DNA of 64,000 bases from DATFDN01 sp963756495 (lineage in GTDB: Bacteria > Pseudomonadota > Alphaproteobacteria > Acetobacterales > Acetobacteraceae): NCBI GenBank assembly GCA_963756495.1, contig CAVWNS010000002.1:558001-622000 (forward strand). The letters are read 5' to 3'. Below are positions 1-8,984 of this stretch, piece by piece; within the stretch, counting starts at the first letter, position 1, and every line of letters starts with the position of its first letter. The notes below the pieces were generated by a model. The model was not told the DNA's origin and made no database searches. It saw only the letters and a program-made list of their open reading frames with translations. The translations under genes and the position numbers were made by a program.

Positions 1-811
1 CGTCCTGGCGCTTGATCCGGCGCGCGGCACCGTGCGCTGGCGTGTCGGCATCGGGGCTCCCGCCCGCTCGGCGCCGACCATTGCCGCCGGACGGGTCTTC
101 GTGACCACGCTGGACGATCACCTGCTCGCGCTCGATGCCGCCGATGGCCGCCAGCTCTGGAGCTACCAGGCGCAGAGCGCCACCACGGCGCTCCTCGGCG
201 CGCCGGCACCGACCTTCGCCGAGGGGCTGGTGGTGGGGGGCTTCGGCTCCGGCGAGCTGACCGCGCTGCGCGCCGACGGCGGGAGCGTGGTCTGGACCGA
301 CACGCTGGCCGCCGCGGGGCCGGGCACGCTCGCCGATATCGCCTCCATCCGCGGCGCTCCTTGCATCAGCGGCGGACGCGTTTTCGCAGTCGGCATGGGC
401 GGGTTGACCGTGGCGCTCGACCTGCACGCCGGTCGGCGCCTGTGGGAGCGCAGCGTCGGCGGCGAGGACAGCCCGTGGATCGCTGGGGATTGGCTGTTCG
501 TGCTGACGCTCGATCAGGTGCTGACGGCGCTGCACGCGGCGGACGGGCGCGTCGGCTGGGTTTCGCCGTTGCCGGCCTACGCGAACCCGAAGAACCAGAG
601 CGGCCCGATCACCTGGTTCGGCCCGCTGCTGGCCGGCGACCGGCTGGTGGTGGCGGGCACCAGCGGCGAGGCCCTGGCGGTCAGTCCCTACACGGGCCAG
701 ATCCTGGGGCGCCAGCGTCTGCCCGCCGCGTCCGCCCCCGTGCAGCCGGCCCTGGCCGCCGGCACGCTGCTGCTCGTCGCCGAGGATGGGCGGGTGATGG
801 CGCTGCGCTAG
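1..811 (+). CDS. bamB: Outer membrane assembly lipoprotein BamB-like, 3' part
   Basis: The reading frame is open from base 2, so the gene begins before the window; only the C-terminal ~269 residues are present. The protein is made of PQQ-type beta-propeller repeats, with recurrent motifs such as LDAADGRQLW, LDLHAGRRLWERSVGG and LHAADGRVGW, ending on the blade-closing VAEDGRVMALR. BamB is a periplasmic lipoprotein scaffold of the BAM complex, which inserts beta-barrel proteins in the outer membrane. The next gene, der, starts 19 bases downstream, and the bamB-der neighbourhood is widely conserved in proteobacteria, which supports BamB over other PQQ-repeat proteins. The signal peptide and lipobox are outside the window and cannot be checked. 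Confidence 0.85.
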   Translation, partial: VLALDPARGTVRWRVGIGAPARSAPTIAAGRVFVTTLDDHLLALDAADGRQLWSYQAQSATTALLGAPAPTFAEGLVVGGFGSGELTALRADGGSVVWTDTLAAAGPGTLADIASIRGAPCISGGRVFAVGMGGLTVALDLHAGRRLWERSVGGEDSPWIAGDWLFVLTLDQVLTALHAADGRVGWVSPLPAYANPKNQSGPITWFGPLLAGDRLVVAGTSGEALAVSPYTGQILGRQRLPAASAPVQPALAAGTLLLVAEDGRVMALR

Positions 812-830
812 ATCCCGCCGGAGAAACATC

Positions 831-2165
831 ATGCTGCCTGTCGTCGTCATCGCCGGACGGCCGAACGTCGGCAAGAGCACGCTGTTCAACAAGCTGGCCG
901 GCCGCCGGCAGGCGATCGTGTCCGACATCCCTGGCGTCACCCGCGACCGCAAGGAGGCCGAGGCCATGCTGCGCGGCCGCAACCTGCGGCTGGTCGATAC
1001 GGCCGGGCTGGAAGAGGCGGCGCCCGAGACCCTGCCCGGCCGGATGCACGCCTCCTCGGCCACCGCCGTCGCCCAGGCCGACCTGGTGCTGTTCGTGGTC
1101 GATGCCCGCGCCGGCCTCACGCCGGCCGACCGCCACTTCGCGCAATGGCTGCGCCGGCAGGGCCGCCCCGTCCTGCTGGTCGCCAACAAGGCCGAGGGCC
1201 GGGCCTCGGATTCCGCCTTCTACGACGCCTATGCGCTCGGCCTCGGCGACCCGGTCGCGGTCTCGGCCGAGCACGGCGACGGCGTGGCCGATTTGATGTC
1301 GGAAATCGCCGAGCGCCTGCCCGAGCCCGCGCCGGACGATGACAATGCCGCCGACAAGCCGCTGAAGCTGGCGATCGTGGGCCGCCCGAACGCCGGCAAG
1401 TCCACCCTGCTGAACCGCTTGCTGGGCGAGCAGCGGATGCTGACTGGTCCCGAGCCCGGCCTCACCCGCGACGCCGTTGCCGTCACGCTGACCGACGCCG
1501 AGGGCCGCCGGGTCGAACTGGTGGACACCGCCGGCCTGCGCCGCCGCGCCCGCATCGATGCGCCGCTCGAGAAGATGTCCGTCGGCGCCGCCATCGGCGC
1601 GCTGCGCATGGCCGAAGTGGTGGTCCTGACGGTGGATGCCGTCGAGGGCCTGCACGACCAGGATCTGCACATCGCCCAGCTGATCGAGCGCGAGGGCCGT
1701 GCCATCGTGCTCGCCCTGACCAAGTGGGACGCCGTGCCGGACCGTACCGCCGCCCGCCGCGCCGTCGCCGACCGGCTGGAGGCCAGTCTCGCCCAGCTCA
1801 AGGGCATCCCCGTGGTGACGCTCTCCGCGCTGACCGGCGCCGGCGTGGATCGCCTGTGGCCCGCGATCTGGGGCGCCTACGAGACCTGGAACCGCCGCAT
1901 CGCGACCGGTGAGCTGAACCGTTGGTTCGAGACCGCCCTGGAGCGCCACCCGCCACCCCTGGTGGACCGCCGCCGCCTCAAGCTGCGCTACATCACCCAG
2001 GCGAAGGCCCGCCCGCCCACCTTCGTCGTCTTCGGCACGCGCGCCGAGCGCATCCCCGACGACTACGCGCGATACCTGGTGAACGGGCTGCGGGAGGCGT
2101 GCGAATTGCCTGGCGTGCCGATCCGCCTTCAGCTCCATGGCACCACGAACCCTTACGCCGACTGA
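831..2165 (+). CDS. der: Ribosome-assembly GTPase Der (EngA)
   Basis: Der is a double-GTPase needed for 50S ribosomal subunit maturation. Both G domains are visible: P-loop GRPNVGKS near residues 9-16 with switch motif DTAGLEEA, and a second P-loop GRPNAGKS near 184-191 followed by DTAGLRRRARI. TKWD near residue 299 is the base-recognition motif of the second domain; the equivalent in the first is NKAEG. A C-terminal KH-like domain follows from about residue 350. The length (444 aa) is normal for the family. A GGAGAA ribosome-binding site lies just before the ATG. It follows bamB closely and is probably co-transcribed with it. Confidence 0.97.
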   Translation: MLPVVVIAGRPNVGKSTLFNKLAGRRQAIVSDIPGVTRDRKEAEAMLRGRNLRLVDTAGLEEAAPETLPGRMHASSATAVAQADLVLFVVDARAGLTPADRHFAQWLRRQGRPVLLVANKAEGRASDSAFYDAYALGLGDPVAVSAEHGDGVADLMSEIAERLPEPAPDDDNAADKPLKLAIVGRPNAGKSTLLNRLLGEQRMLTGPEPGLTRDAVAVTLTDAEGRRVELVDTAGLRRRARIDAPLEKMSVGAAIGALRMAEVVVLTVDAVEGLHDQDLHIAQLIEREGRAIVLALTKWDAVPDRTAARRAVADRLEASLAQLKGIPVVTLSALTGAGVDRLWPAIWGAYETWNRRIATGELNRWFETALERHPPPLVDRRRLKLRYITQAKARPPTFVVFGTRAERIPDDYARYLVNGLREACELPGVPIRLQLHGTTNPYAD

Positions 2166-2174
2166 CGATCTCTC

Positions 2175-3092
2175 ATGCCCATCCCCGTCCTGATCGACTG
2201 CGACCCCGGCACCGACGACGCGCTGGCGCTGCTGCTCGCGTTCGCCTCCCCGGAGCTCGACATCCGCGCCATCACGGTTGTGGCGGGCAATGCCGGGCTG
2301 GAGCGGACGCTGGCCAATGCGCTGGGCGTGGTCGCGCTTGCCAGCACCTCAACCCCGGTGTTCGCCGGGGCCGATCGCCCGCTTCTCGGGCGCTATCCGA
2401 GCGGCGCGCATGTGCATGGCGATGACGGCATCGGCGGCGTTGCCCTTCCCGCGGGTGCGCCGGCCGCGCCCGGCATCGCCGCCGATGCGATCCGCGATCT
2501 GCTGCGCGCGGCGCCGGAGCCGATCACCGTGGTCGGCATCGGCCCGGCCACCAACCTCGCGCTTGCGTTCCTGACCGAGCGCGCGCTGGCCGCCAAGGTC
2601 GCCCGTTTCGTGCTGATGGCCGGCGCCTGGGGCGAGGGCACCATGACGCCCGCCGCCGAGTTCAACGCCCTGTGCGATCCGGAGGCGCTGGCCGCCGTGC
2701 TGGCGCTGCATCGGCCCGTGGTGCTGGCGACACTCGACCTCACCGGCCAGGCGCTCGCCACCCCGGCGCGGCTCGCCATGCTGCGCGCCGCCGGGGCGGG
2801 CCGCGCGCTGCGCACGGCCTGCGACATCCAGGCCAGCGTGCCTCCCTCGCGCCGGTTCGGAGGGCATGGAGCACCGCTGCACGATCCCTGCGCCGTCGCC
2901 TGGCTGCTCCGCCCCGACCTGTTCACGGCACGACCGGCCCGCGTCGAGATCGACTGCGCCGGTGCCAGCCGGGGCCGCACCAACATCGAGCGGGGCTGCG
3001 CCTCCGAGCACGCCAACGCGATGCTCCTGGAGACCTTGGACGCGGACAGGTTTTTCGGGCTGCTGGCCGACCGCCTCTCACGTCTGCCATAG
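2175..3092 (+). CDS. Inosine/uridine-preferring nucleoside hydrolase
   Basis: This 305-aa enzyme hydrolyses the N-glycosidic bond of ribonucleosides for base salvage or catabolism. The N-terminal calcium/ribose-binding signature is DCDPGTDDALAL (residues 8-19), the family's D-x-D-P-x-x-D-D motif. Further family features are MAGAW, EFNALCDPEA near residue 165 and HDPCAVAWLL near 239, which supplies the last metal-binding aspartate. It starts 9 bases after der and may share its transcript. The exact nucleoside preference cannot be read from sequence. Confidence 0.93.
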   Translation: MPIPVLIDCDPGTDDALALLLAFASPELDIRAITVVAGNAGLERTLANALGVVALASTSTPVFAGADRPLLGRYPSGAHVHGDDGIGGVALPAGAPAAPGIAADAIRDLLRAAPEPITVVGIGPATNLALAFLTERALAAKVARFVLMAGAWGEGTMTPAAEFNALCDPEALAAVLALHRPVVLATLDLTGQALATPARLAMLRAAGAGRALRTACDIQASVPPSRRFGGHGAPLHDPCAVAWLLRPDLFTARPARVEIDCAGASRGRTNIERGCASEHANAMLLETLDADRFFGLLADRLSRLP

Positions 3093-3261
3093 CAAAAGCG
3101 TACGCCAGCCGGTGCGCGCGGCGTTCCGGGCGTACACCTGGGCCGCCCACTTCCGGCTTGTGTACCCACGCCGTTAACCTTTTGCTAACGGATCGGACGC
3201 TTCGGGTTTCCTCGGTCCGGCTTTGCTGCAACCATGCCGGGCCACCCAAGGAGAGACCCCC

Positions 3262-4392
3262 GTGGACTGGAACGCGCTTCCCTTCGACGCCGATGCGATG
3301 CTCGACGGGCTCGCCACCTGGGTCACCTGCGAGAGCCCCACCTTCGATGCCGCCGCGGTCAACCGCATGATGGACGTTGCCTCGCGCGACCTGATCCTCG
3401 CCGGCGCGCGCATCGAGCGCATCGCCGGACGCATGGGCCTCGGCGACTGCGTGCGCGCCAGCTTCCCGCATGCAACGCCGGATCGGCCCGGCATCGTGGT
3501 GATGGGCCATCTCGACACCGTCCATCCGATGGGCACGCTCGGCCAGCTCGCCTTCCGCCGCGAGAACGAGCGTGCCTACGGCCCCGGCATCCTCGACATG
3601 AAGGGCGGCAACTACATGGCGCTCGAAGCGATCCGCCAGCTCGCCCGCGCCAACATCGCGACGCGCCTGCCCGTCACCGTCCTGTTCACCAGCGACGAGG
3701 AGATTGGCAGCCCGTCCACGCGCGACCTAATCGAGGCCGAGGCGGCGCGGCATTGCTACGTGCTGGTCCCCGAGCCCGCGCGCCCCGACGGCGGCGTGGT
3801 CACCGGCCGCTACGCGATCGCGCGCTTCAACCTCGAAGCCGTCGGCCGCCCCAGCCACGCCGGCGCGCGTCTCGCCGAGGGTCGCTCGGCGATCAGGGAG
3901 ATGGCCCGCAAGATCATCGCCATTGAAGACATGACCACCGAGGACTGCACGTTCAGCATCGGCGTCGTGCATGGCGGCCAATGGGTCAACTGCGTCTCCA
4001 CTACGTGCACCGCCGAGGCGCTGTCGATGGCCAAGCGCCAGGAAGACCTCGATCGTGGCGTCGCGCGCATGCTCGCGCTGCAAGCCTCGTCCAACGACGT
4101 CCAGTTCCGCGTCACGCGCGGCGTCACCCGCCCGGTCTGGGAGCCGGACGGCCAGGTCATGGCGCTGTATGACCGCGCGCGCGGCATCGCCCGCTCGCTC
4201 GGCTTCGACATCCGCGCGCAAAGCTCGGGCGGTGGTTCCGACGGCAACTTCACTGGCGCGATGGGCATTCCGACGCTGGACGGCCTCGGCGTTCAGGGAG
4301 CGGGCGCGCACACGCTGGAGGAGCATGTCGTCGTGGACAGCCTCGCCCAGCGCGGCAAGCTGCTCGCCGGGCTGCTGGCCACGCTCGACTGA
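3262..4392 (+). CDS. M20 family zinc peptidase (carboxypeptidase G2-like)
   Basis: A GTG at 3262 is chosen because AAGGAGAG lies just upstream; the frame is open a little further but without a better start. The protein (~376 aa) has the dinuclear-zinc amidohydrolase pattern: GHLDTVHP (first His and Asp), YGPGILDMKGG (bridging Asp), TSDEEIGSP (general-base Glu and a Zn Glu) and a late HTLEEHV. The dimerisation domain lies in the middle (RPSHAG). This arrangement fits the glutamate carboxypeptidase/ArgE-like branch, which cleaves N-acyl amino acids or short peptides in the cytoplasm. The substrate is unknown. The DUF1345 gene follows after one base. Confidence 0.9.
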   Translation: MDWNALPFDADAMLDGLATWVTCESPTFDAAAVNRMMDVASRDLILAGARIERIAGRMGLGDCVRASFPHATPDRPGIVVMGHLDTVHPMGTLGQLAFRRENERAYGPGILDMKGGNYMALEAIRQLARANIATRLPVTVLFTSDEEIGSPSTRDLIEAEAARHCYVLVPEPARPDGGVVTGRYAIARFNLEAVGRPSHAGARLAEGRSAIREMARKIIAIEDMTTEDCTFSIGVVHGGQWVNCVSTTCTAEALSMAKRQEDLDRGVARMLALQASSNDVQFRVTRGVTRPVWEPDGQVMALYDRARGIARSLGFDIRAQSSGGGSDGNFTGAMGIPTLDGLGVQGAGAHTLEEHVVVDSLAQRGKLLAGLLATLD

Positions 4393-4393
4393 C

Positions 4394-5053
4394 GTGTTCC
4401 TGCTCTGGCGCATCGCGGTCAGCCGACCGCGTCTATGGGCAGCCGTGCTGTGTGGGGCGCTCGCCTGGGTGTTTCTGCCGCATGCACCGATGGCGTCCAC
4501 GCGCGCCGTCATTGCATGGGACATTGGCGTGCTCGTCTATCTCGCCCTCGCCGCCCTGCTGTTCACCACCGAGCGAAGCACCCGCATGCCCGAGGACGCG
4601 GCGCGTCATCAGGAAGGCGAGTGGACCATCTTCTCGCTCATCATCGCCGCGACGGTGTTCAGCCTCGTCGCCGTGCTGGGCGAATTCGCCAATATCAAGG
4701 ACATTCACGCCGTGCAGCGCAGCCTGCACATCATGCTGGTGGTCGTCACGCTGCTCGCCTCATGGCTCATGGTCCATACCACGTTTGCTTTCCGCTACGC
4801 GCACGAGTTCTATTCGTGCGACCAGCAAGGCCCGGGGTTCGACGAGGGGCTGGACTTTCCCAAGGAGCCCAGCCCCGACTATCTCGATTTCGTTTACTTC
4901 GCCCTGGTGCTGGGGATGACGTTCCAGGTCTCCGACGTGCAGATCACCTCGCGCAAGATGCGGCGGCTGGCGACCGTGCATGGCTTGCTGAGCTTCCTGT
5001 TCAACACGATCATCCTGGCGCTCAGCGTCAATCTCGCTGCCGGGCTGGCCTGA
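4394..5053 (+). CDS. DUF1345 family inner-membrane protein
   Basis: The start is the GTG one base after the M20 stop; the frame runs on upstream only as antisense-like sequence inside that gene. The 219-aa product has about five hydrophobic segments: WAAVLCGALAWVFLP, IGVLVYLALAALLF, FSLIIAATVFSLVAVLG, IMLVVVTLLASWLMV and a C-terminal FNTIILALSVNLAAGL. The central DYLDFVYFALVLGMTFQVSD with its YFxxxxGMTFQ signature is typical of DUF1345. No biochemical role is established for the family. Its position between a peptidase and an amidase suggests co-transcription only. Confidence 0.88.
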   Translation: MFLLWRIAVSRPRLWAAVLCGALAWVFLPHAPMASTRAVIAWDIGVLVYLALAALLFTTERSTRMPEDAARHQEGEWTIFSLIIAATVFSLVAVLGEFANIKDIHAVQRSLHIMLVVVTLLASWLMVHTTFAFRYAHEFYSCDQQGPGFDEGLDFPKEPSPDYLDFVYFALVLGMTFQVSDVQITSRKMRRLATVHGLLSFLFNTIILALSVNLAAGLA

Positions 5054-5070
5054 ACTGTCGGAGACGCCGC

Positions 5071-5253
5071 ATGGACAAGGACCTGATCGCCGCGCTCGCC
5101 AAGGCCGCCGGGCTCGACAAGGCTCTCGCCGAGTTCCCCGAGGACGTGGCCGCCGCGCTCGCGCAGGCGCGGAACACCGCCGGTGCCATCCAGTATCCGC
5201 AGGATCCGGCGGCCGAGCCCTGGCCGCCGATGCGCGCCGGAGTCGGGCTGTGA
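5071..5253 (+). CDS. AtzG-like small protein (DUF4089), amidase partner
   Basis: A 60-aa acidic, mostly helical protein ending in YPQDPAAEPWPPMRAG. The length, the helix followed by a short proline-rich tail, and the position directly before an amidase with a 4-base GTGA overlap match the AtzG/DUF4089 family. AtzG forms a stable complex with the amidase AtzE in cyanuric-acid degradation, and related pairs are widespread. Seen here: size, sequence type and overlap. Inferred: that it binds the amidase encoded next to it. No other atz genes are nearby, so triazine catabolism itself is not implied. Confidence 0.7.
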   Translation: MDKDLIAALAKAAGLDKALAEFPEDVAAALAQARNTAGAIQYPQDPAAEPWPPMRAGVGL

Positions 5254-6644
5254 GCGCGCTGCACTGGCTCACCGCCAGCGCCGCCGCGCGCGCCTTCGCC
5301 CGGCGCGAGGTCTCGCCCGTGGAGCTGATGCAGGCGCTGCTCGCCCGCATCGACCGGCTCGATCCCGTCCTGCACGCCTTCATCCGCCTGGACGCGGAGA
5401 ACGCCCTGGCGGCGGCGCGCGAGGCGGAGCGCGAGATCGCCGCCGGCCGCCTGCGCGGCCCGTTGCACGGCATTCCCATCGGTATCAAGGATATCATCGA
5501 TGTCGCCGGCCTGCCGACGACGTGTCACTCCAAGATCCTCCTCGACAATGTCGCGCGCGCTGACGCCGCCGTGGTCGCGCGGCTGCGCCAGGCCGGCGCG
5601 ATCGTTCTCGGCAAGCTCTCGACCCACGAGTTCGCCATCGGCGGCCCCAGCTTCGACCTGCCGTTTCCGCCAGCGCGCAACCCGTGGAATCCCGCGCACC
5701 ATCCGGGCGGCTCGTCGTCCGGCTCCGGTGCCGGGGTCGCGGCGGGCCTGTTTCCGCTGGCGCTCGGCAGCGACACCGGCGGCTCGGTGCGCAACCCCGC
5801 CAGTTGCTGCGGCATCGTCGGGCTGAAGCCGACCTACGGGCTGGTGTCGCGGCGCGGCGTCTTCCCGCTGTCGTTCACGCTCGATCACGTCGGCCCGATG
5901 TCGCGCACGGTGGCGGACAACGCCCTGCTGCTCGACGCCATCGCCGGCCATGATCCGGCCGACCCCGGCAGCGCGGCGACCGAGGCACGCGGTTTCGCGC
6001 GCGGGATCGGTCAAGGGGTCAAGGACCTGCGCATCGGTTTCATTCGTCATTTCCATGAGACGGACATCCCGGCCAGCCCGGAGGTGACCGCCGCGCTGGA
6101 AGATGTCGCGCGTGTCCTTGAGGCCGAGGGCGCGTTGGTCCGCACGGTCAGCCTGCCGAGCCTGCCCGAGTTCGCCGCCGTCAACCGCGTGATCCTGGCC
6201 AGCGAGGCATTCGCCATCCACGCACGCTGGCTGCGCGAACGCCCTGGCGACTACGGCCAGCTCGCGCGCCGTCGGCTGCTGCCCGGCGCGTTCATTTCCG
6301 CTGGCGAGTATGTCGGCGCCCAGCGCCGCCGCGCGCAGATGATTGCCGCGGTCGAGGACGCGCTGCGCGAGGTGGATATCCTGCTCTGCGCCAGTTCCAT
6401 GGACCCGCCAAGCCACATCGAGGACGCCGAGGAGACCCAGCGCACCTACGCCCGCCAGGCGCGCACCCCGTTCAATGTCACCGGCCACCCCGCGGTGGCG
6501 ATGCTGGCGGGTGTTTCGCGCGACGGCCTGCCGCTTTCGGTTCAGTTCGTCGGCCGCTACTTCGACGAAGCAAGCGTGTACCGCGTCGCCGCCGCGTACG
6601 AGCGGGCGACCGGATCGGACCAACGACATCCGCCAGTTGGTTGA
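5250..6644 (+). CDS. Amidase-signature enzyme, AtzE-like
   Basis: A 464-aa amidase-signature hydrolase. The Ser-cisSer-Lys triad is visible: catalytic lysine in GIPIGIKDIIDVAG (near residue 76), the glycine/serine loop HHPGGSSSGSGAGVAAG (cis-Ser near 153), and the nucleophile region LGSDTGGSVRNPAS (near 175). GTG at 5250 overlaps the small AtzG-like gene by four bases, so the two are probably translationally coupled and act as a complex. AtzE hydrolyses 1-carboxybiuret; close relatives include GatA and other amidases, so the substrate here is open. It ends before a 150-bp spacer. Confidence 0.9.
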   Translation: MSALHWLTASAAARAFARREVSPVELMQALLARIDRLDPVLHAFIRLDAENALAAAREAEREIAAGRLRGPLHGIPIGIKDIIDVAGLPTTCHSKILLDNVARADAAVVARLRQAGAIVLGKLSTHEFAIGGPSFDLPFPPARNPWNPAHHPGGSSSGSGAGVAAGLFPLALGSDTGGSVRNPASCCGIVGLKPTYGLVSRRGVFPLSFTLDHVGPMSRTVADNALLLDAIAGHDPADPGSAATEARGFARGIGQGVKDLRIGFIRHFHETDIPASPEVTAALEDVARVLEAEGALVRTVSLPSLPEFAAVNRVILASEAFAIHARWLRERPGDYGQLARRRLLPGAFISAGEYVGAQRRRAQMIAAVEDALREVDILLCASSMDPPSHIEDAEETQRTYARQARTPFNVTGHPAVAMLAGVSRDGLPLSVQFVGRYFDEASVYRVAAAYERATGSDQRHPPVG

Positions 6645-6796
6645 ACTTGGCCCCACTTCCCTCTCCGACAGCGCCAAGAGGAAACATGAAGGCAGTCTTC
6701 CTGGTCGCCGCGCCGGACGCAGCCGCGGGTTGACCTTCCGCGCAGGAGGCCGATCATGCGACCTCACCGGAATCATTTTGCGAAAGGGAGGCGTGC

Positions 6797-7225
6797 GTGA
6801 GCGACCGCTATTCGGGTGCCTGCTTCTGCGGGGCCGTGGAGATCGAAGTGACGGGGCAGCCGGCGGCGATGGGATACTGCCATTGTCAGTCGTGCCACTC
6901 CTGGTCGGCCTCGCCGGTCAACGCCTTCACACTGTGGAAGCCACAGAGCATCGCAGTAACCAAAGGCGCTGAGCAGATCGGCACGTATAACAAGACCGAG
7001 ATGAGCTATCGCAAGTTCTGCCGGTTGTGCGGCGGGCATCTGATGGCCGGACATCCAACCTTCGATATGGTTGACGTCTTCGCGGCCATGATCCCTGACC
7101 TCCCATTCCAGCCGGCGCTGCACGTCAACTACGGCGAGAAGGTGCTGTCGGTGCATGACGGACTGCCGAAGCTTAGGGATTTCCCAAAGGAAATGGGCGG
7201 CTCGGGCGAGGTCGTGCCGGAGTAG
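6797..7225 (+). CDS. GFA family zinc protein
   Basis: A 142-aa protein of the GFA (glutathione-dependent formaldehyde-activating enzyme/CENP-V) fold. Zinc-binding cysteines are visible in SGACFCGAVEIEV, CHCQSCHSW and FCRLCGGHL, giving the usual two-zinc arrangement. The GTG start is preceded by GGGAGG at good spacing. Many GFA members are not proven formaldehyde enzymes, so the catalytic role is uncertain. It is flanked by catabolic hydrolases but separated from both by non-coding gaps. Confidence 0.9.
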   Translation: MSDRYSGACFCGAVEIEVTGQPAAMGYCHCQSCHSWSASPVNAFTLWKPQSIAVTKGAEQIGTYNKTEMSYRKFCRLCGGHLMAGHPTFDMVDVFAAMIPDLPFQPALHVNYGEKVLSVHDGLPKLRDFPKEMGGSGEVVPE

Positions 7226-7280
7226 GCTCGCGGCTGGCAAGCGATGCCGTGGCGGGTGAACATGAACCGAGGAGAGAGCT

Positions 7281-8984
7281 ATGCCCGACCCGACCCTGGT
7301 GATCCGTGGCGGCACCGTCATCGACGGCGGCGGCGGCGACCCCTACGAAGCCGACATCGCCGTGTCCGACGGCCGCATCGCCGAGATCGGCCGAATCGAC
7401 GCACGCGGCGCGGAGGAGATCGACGCACGCGGCAAGATCGTCACGCCGGGATTCGTCGATGTGCACACCCATTACGACGCGCAGGTCACCTGGGCCGAGC
7501 ACATCACGCCCTCGTCCTGGAACGGCGTGACCACGGCGCTGATCGGCAATTGCGGCGTCGGTTTCGCGCCCTGCCGGCCTGACGAGCGCGAGATGCTCGT
7601 CAGGCTGATGGAGGGCGTCGAGGACATTCCCGAGCCCGTGCTGACCGAGGGCCTGCCCTGGAACTGGCAGAGCTTCCCCGACTTCCTCGACGCGCTCGAT
7701 GCGCGGCGCTTCGACATGGACATCGCGACCCAGGTGCCGCACGCCGCCGTGCGCGTCCACGTCATGGGCCAGCGCGGCTTCGAGCGCGAGCCGGCCACTG
7801 AACAGGACCGCGCGGCGATGGCGGGCCTCGCCGCCGAAGGCGTGCGCGCCGGCGCGCTCGGCTTCTCCACCTCGCGCACCATCGCCCACAAGACCCTTGC
7901 CGGCGAGCACACCCCGACCCTCGGCGCGGCCGAGGCGGAGCTGACCGCGATCGGCGAGGCGGTTGGCGCGACCGGGCGCGGCTGGTTGCAGGTGATCTCC
8001 GATTTCGACGAGCCCGACGCGGAATTCGCGCTGCTCCGCCGCATCGCCGCCGCCTCGGGCCGGCCGATGACCATGTCGCTCCTCCAGCGCGACCAGCGCC
8101 CCAGGCTGTGGCGCCAGGTGCTCGACCATGTGGAGGCGGCGAACGCGGCCGGCGTGACAATGACCGCACAGGTGATCAGCCGGCCGATCGGCGTGATGCT
8201 CGGCTTCGAGATCAGCCAGAACCCGTTCATGAGCCGCCCGAGCTACGCCGAGATCGCGCATCTCCCGTTCGAACGGCGCGTCGCGGCCCTGCGCGATCCC
8301 GCCTTCCGCGCGCGCATCCTCGCCGAGGAGCCGGCCGATCCCGTCCTGAAGCACCGCACCAGCCTATGGGAGAAGATCTTCCCGCTGGCCGACCCGCCCG
8401 ACTACGAGCCGGCGCCGGAGGACTCCATCGCCGCCCGCGCCGCCCGGCGGAACGTCGATCCGGCCGCGCTCTGCTATGACATGCTGCTGGAGAATGGCGG
8501 CCGGACGATCATGTACCGGGCCTTCATCAACTATCATGACTTCTCGCTCGATACCGTGCGCCAGATGATGACGCACAAGCACACGCTGCTCGGCCTCGGC
8601 GACGGCGGCGCGCATGTCTCGATCATCTGCGACGCCTCGGCGATGACCACGACCATCACGCACTGGGCGCGCGATCGCTCGCGCGGCGAGAAGCTGCCGC
8701 TGCCATGGATCATCAAGCGCCTGAGTCGGGACAATGCGAACGCCGTGGGCCTCACCGATCGCGGCCTGCTGCGTCCGGGGCTGCGCGCCGACATCAACGT
8801 GATCGACTTCGACCGCCTCAGCGTGCACGCCCCCGAGGTGCGCTACGACCTGCCGGCCGGCGGACGCCGCTTGGTGCAGCGCACGGAGGGATACGAGGCC
8901 ACCGTTGTCGCCGGCCTCCCGACCTGGCGCCACGGCGAGGCGACCGGCGCGCTGCCGGGCCGCCTCGTGCGCGGGGCGCGTTGA
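7281..8984 (+). CDS. N-acyl-D-amino-acid deacylase-like amidohydrolase
   Basis: A 567-aa member of the amidohydrolase superfamily, D-aminoacylase branch. It opens with the small beta-sandwich strand LVIRGGTVIDGGGG and the metal-binding VDVHTHYDAQVTW. Later come GGAHVSIICDAS near residue 439 (catalytic Asp region) and the C-terminal LRPGLRADINVIDFDRL that closes the sandwich. GAGGAGAG lies before the ATG. Members deacylate N-acyl-D-amino acids; some relatives act on dihydropyrimidine-like rings. The alpha/beta hydrolase that follows overlaps its stop codon, so the two are an operon. Confidence 0.88.
   Translation: MPDPTLVIRGGTVIDGGGGDPYEADIAVSDGRIAEIGRIDARGAEEIDARGKIVTPGFVDVHTHYDAQVTWAEHITPSSWNGVTTALIGNCGVGFAPCRPDEREMLVRLMEGVEDIPEPVLTEGLPWNWQSFPDFLDALDARRFDMDIATQVPHAAVRVHVMGQRGFEREPATEQDRAAMAGLAAEGVRAGALGFSTSRTIAHKTLAGEHTPTLGAAEAELTAIGEAVGATGRGWLQVISDFDEPDAEFALLRRIAAASGRPMTMSLLQRDQRPRLWRQVLDHVEAANAAGVTMTAQVISRPIGVMLGFEISQNPFMSRPSYAEIAHLPFERRVAALRDPAFRARILAEEPADPVLKHRTSLWEKIFPLADPPDYEPAPEDSIAARAARRNVDPAALCYDMLLENGGRTIMYRAFINYHDFSLDTVRQMMTHKHTLLGLGDGGAHVSIICDASAMTTTITHWARDRSRGEKLPLPWIIKRLSRDNANAVGLTDRGLLRPGLRADINVIDFDRLSVHAPEVRYDLPAGGRRLVQRTEGYEATVVAGLPTWRHGEATGALPGRLVRGAR

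Noticed and set aside
681..2138. A 485-codon minus-strand frame over der
   Set aside because: Antisense to an essential, motif-complete gene; composition is that of a GC-rich shadow.
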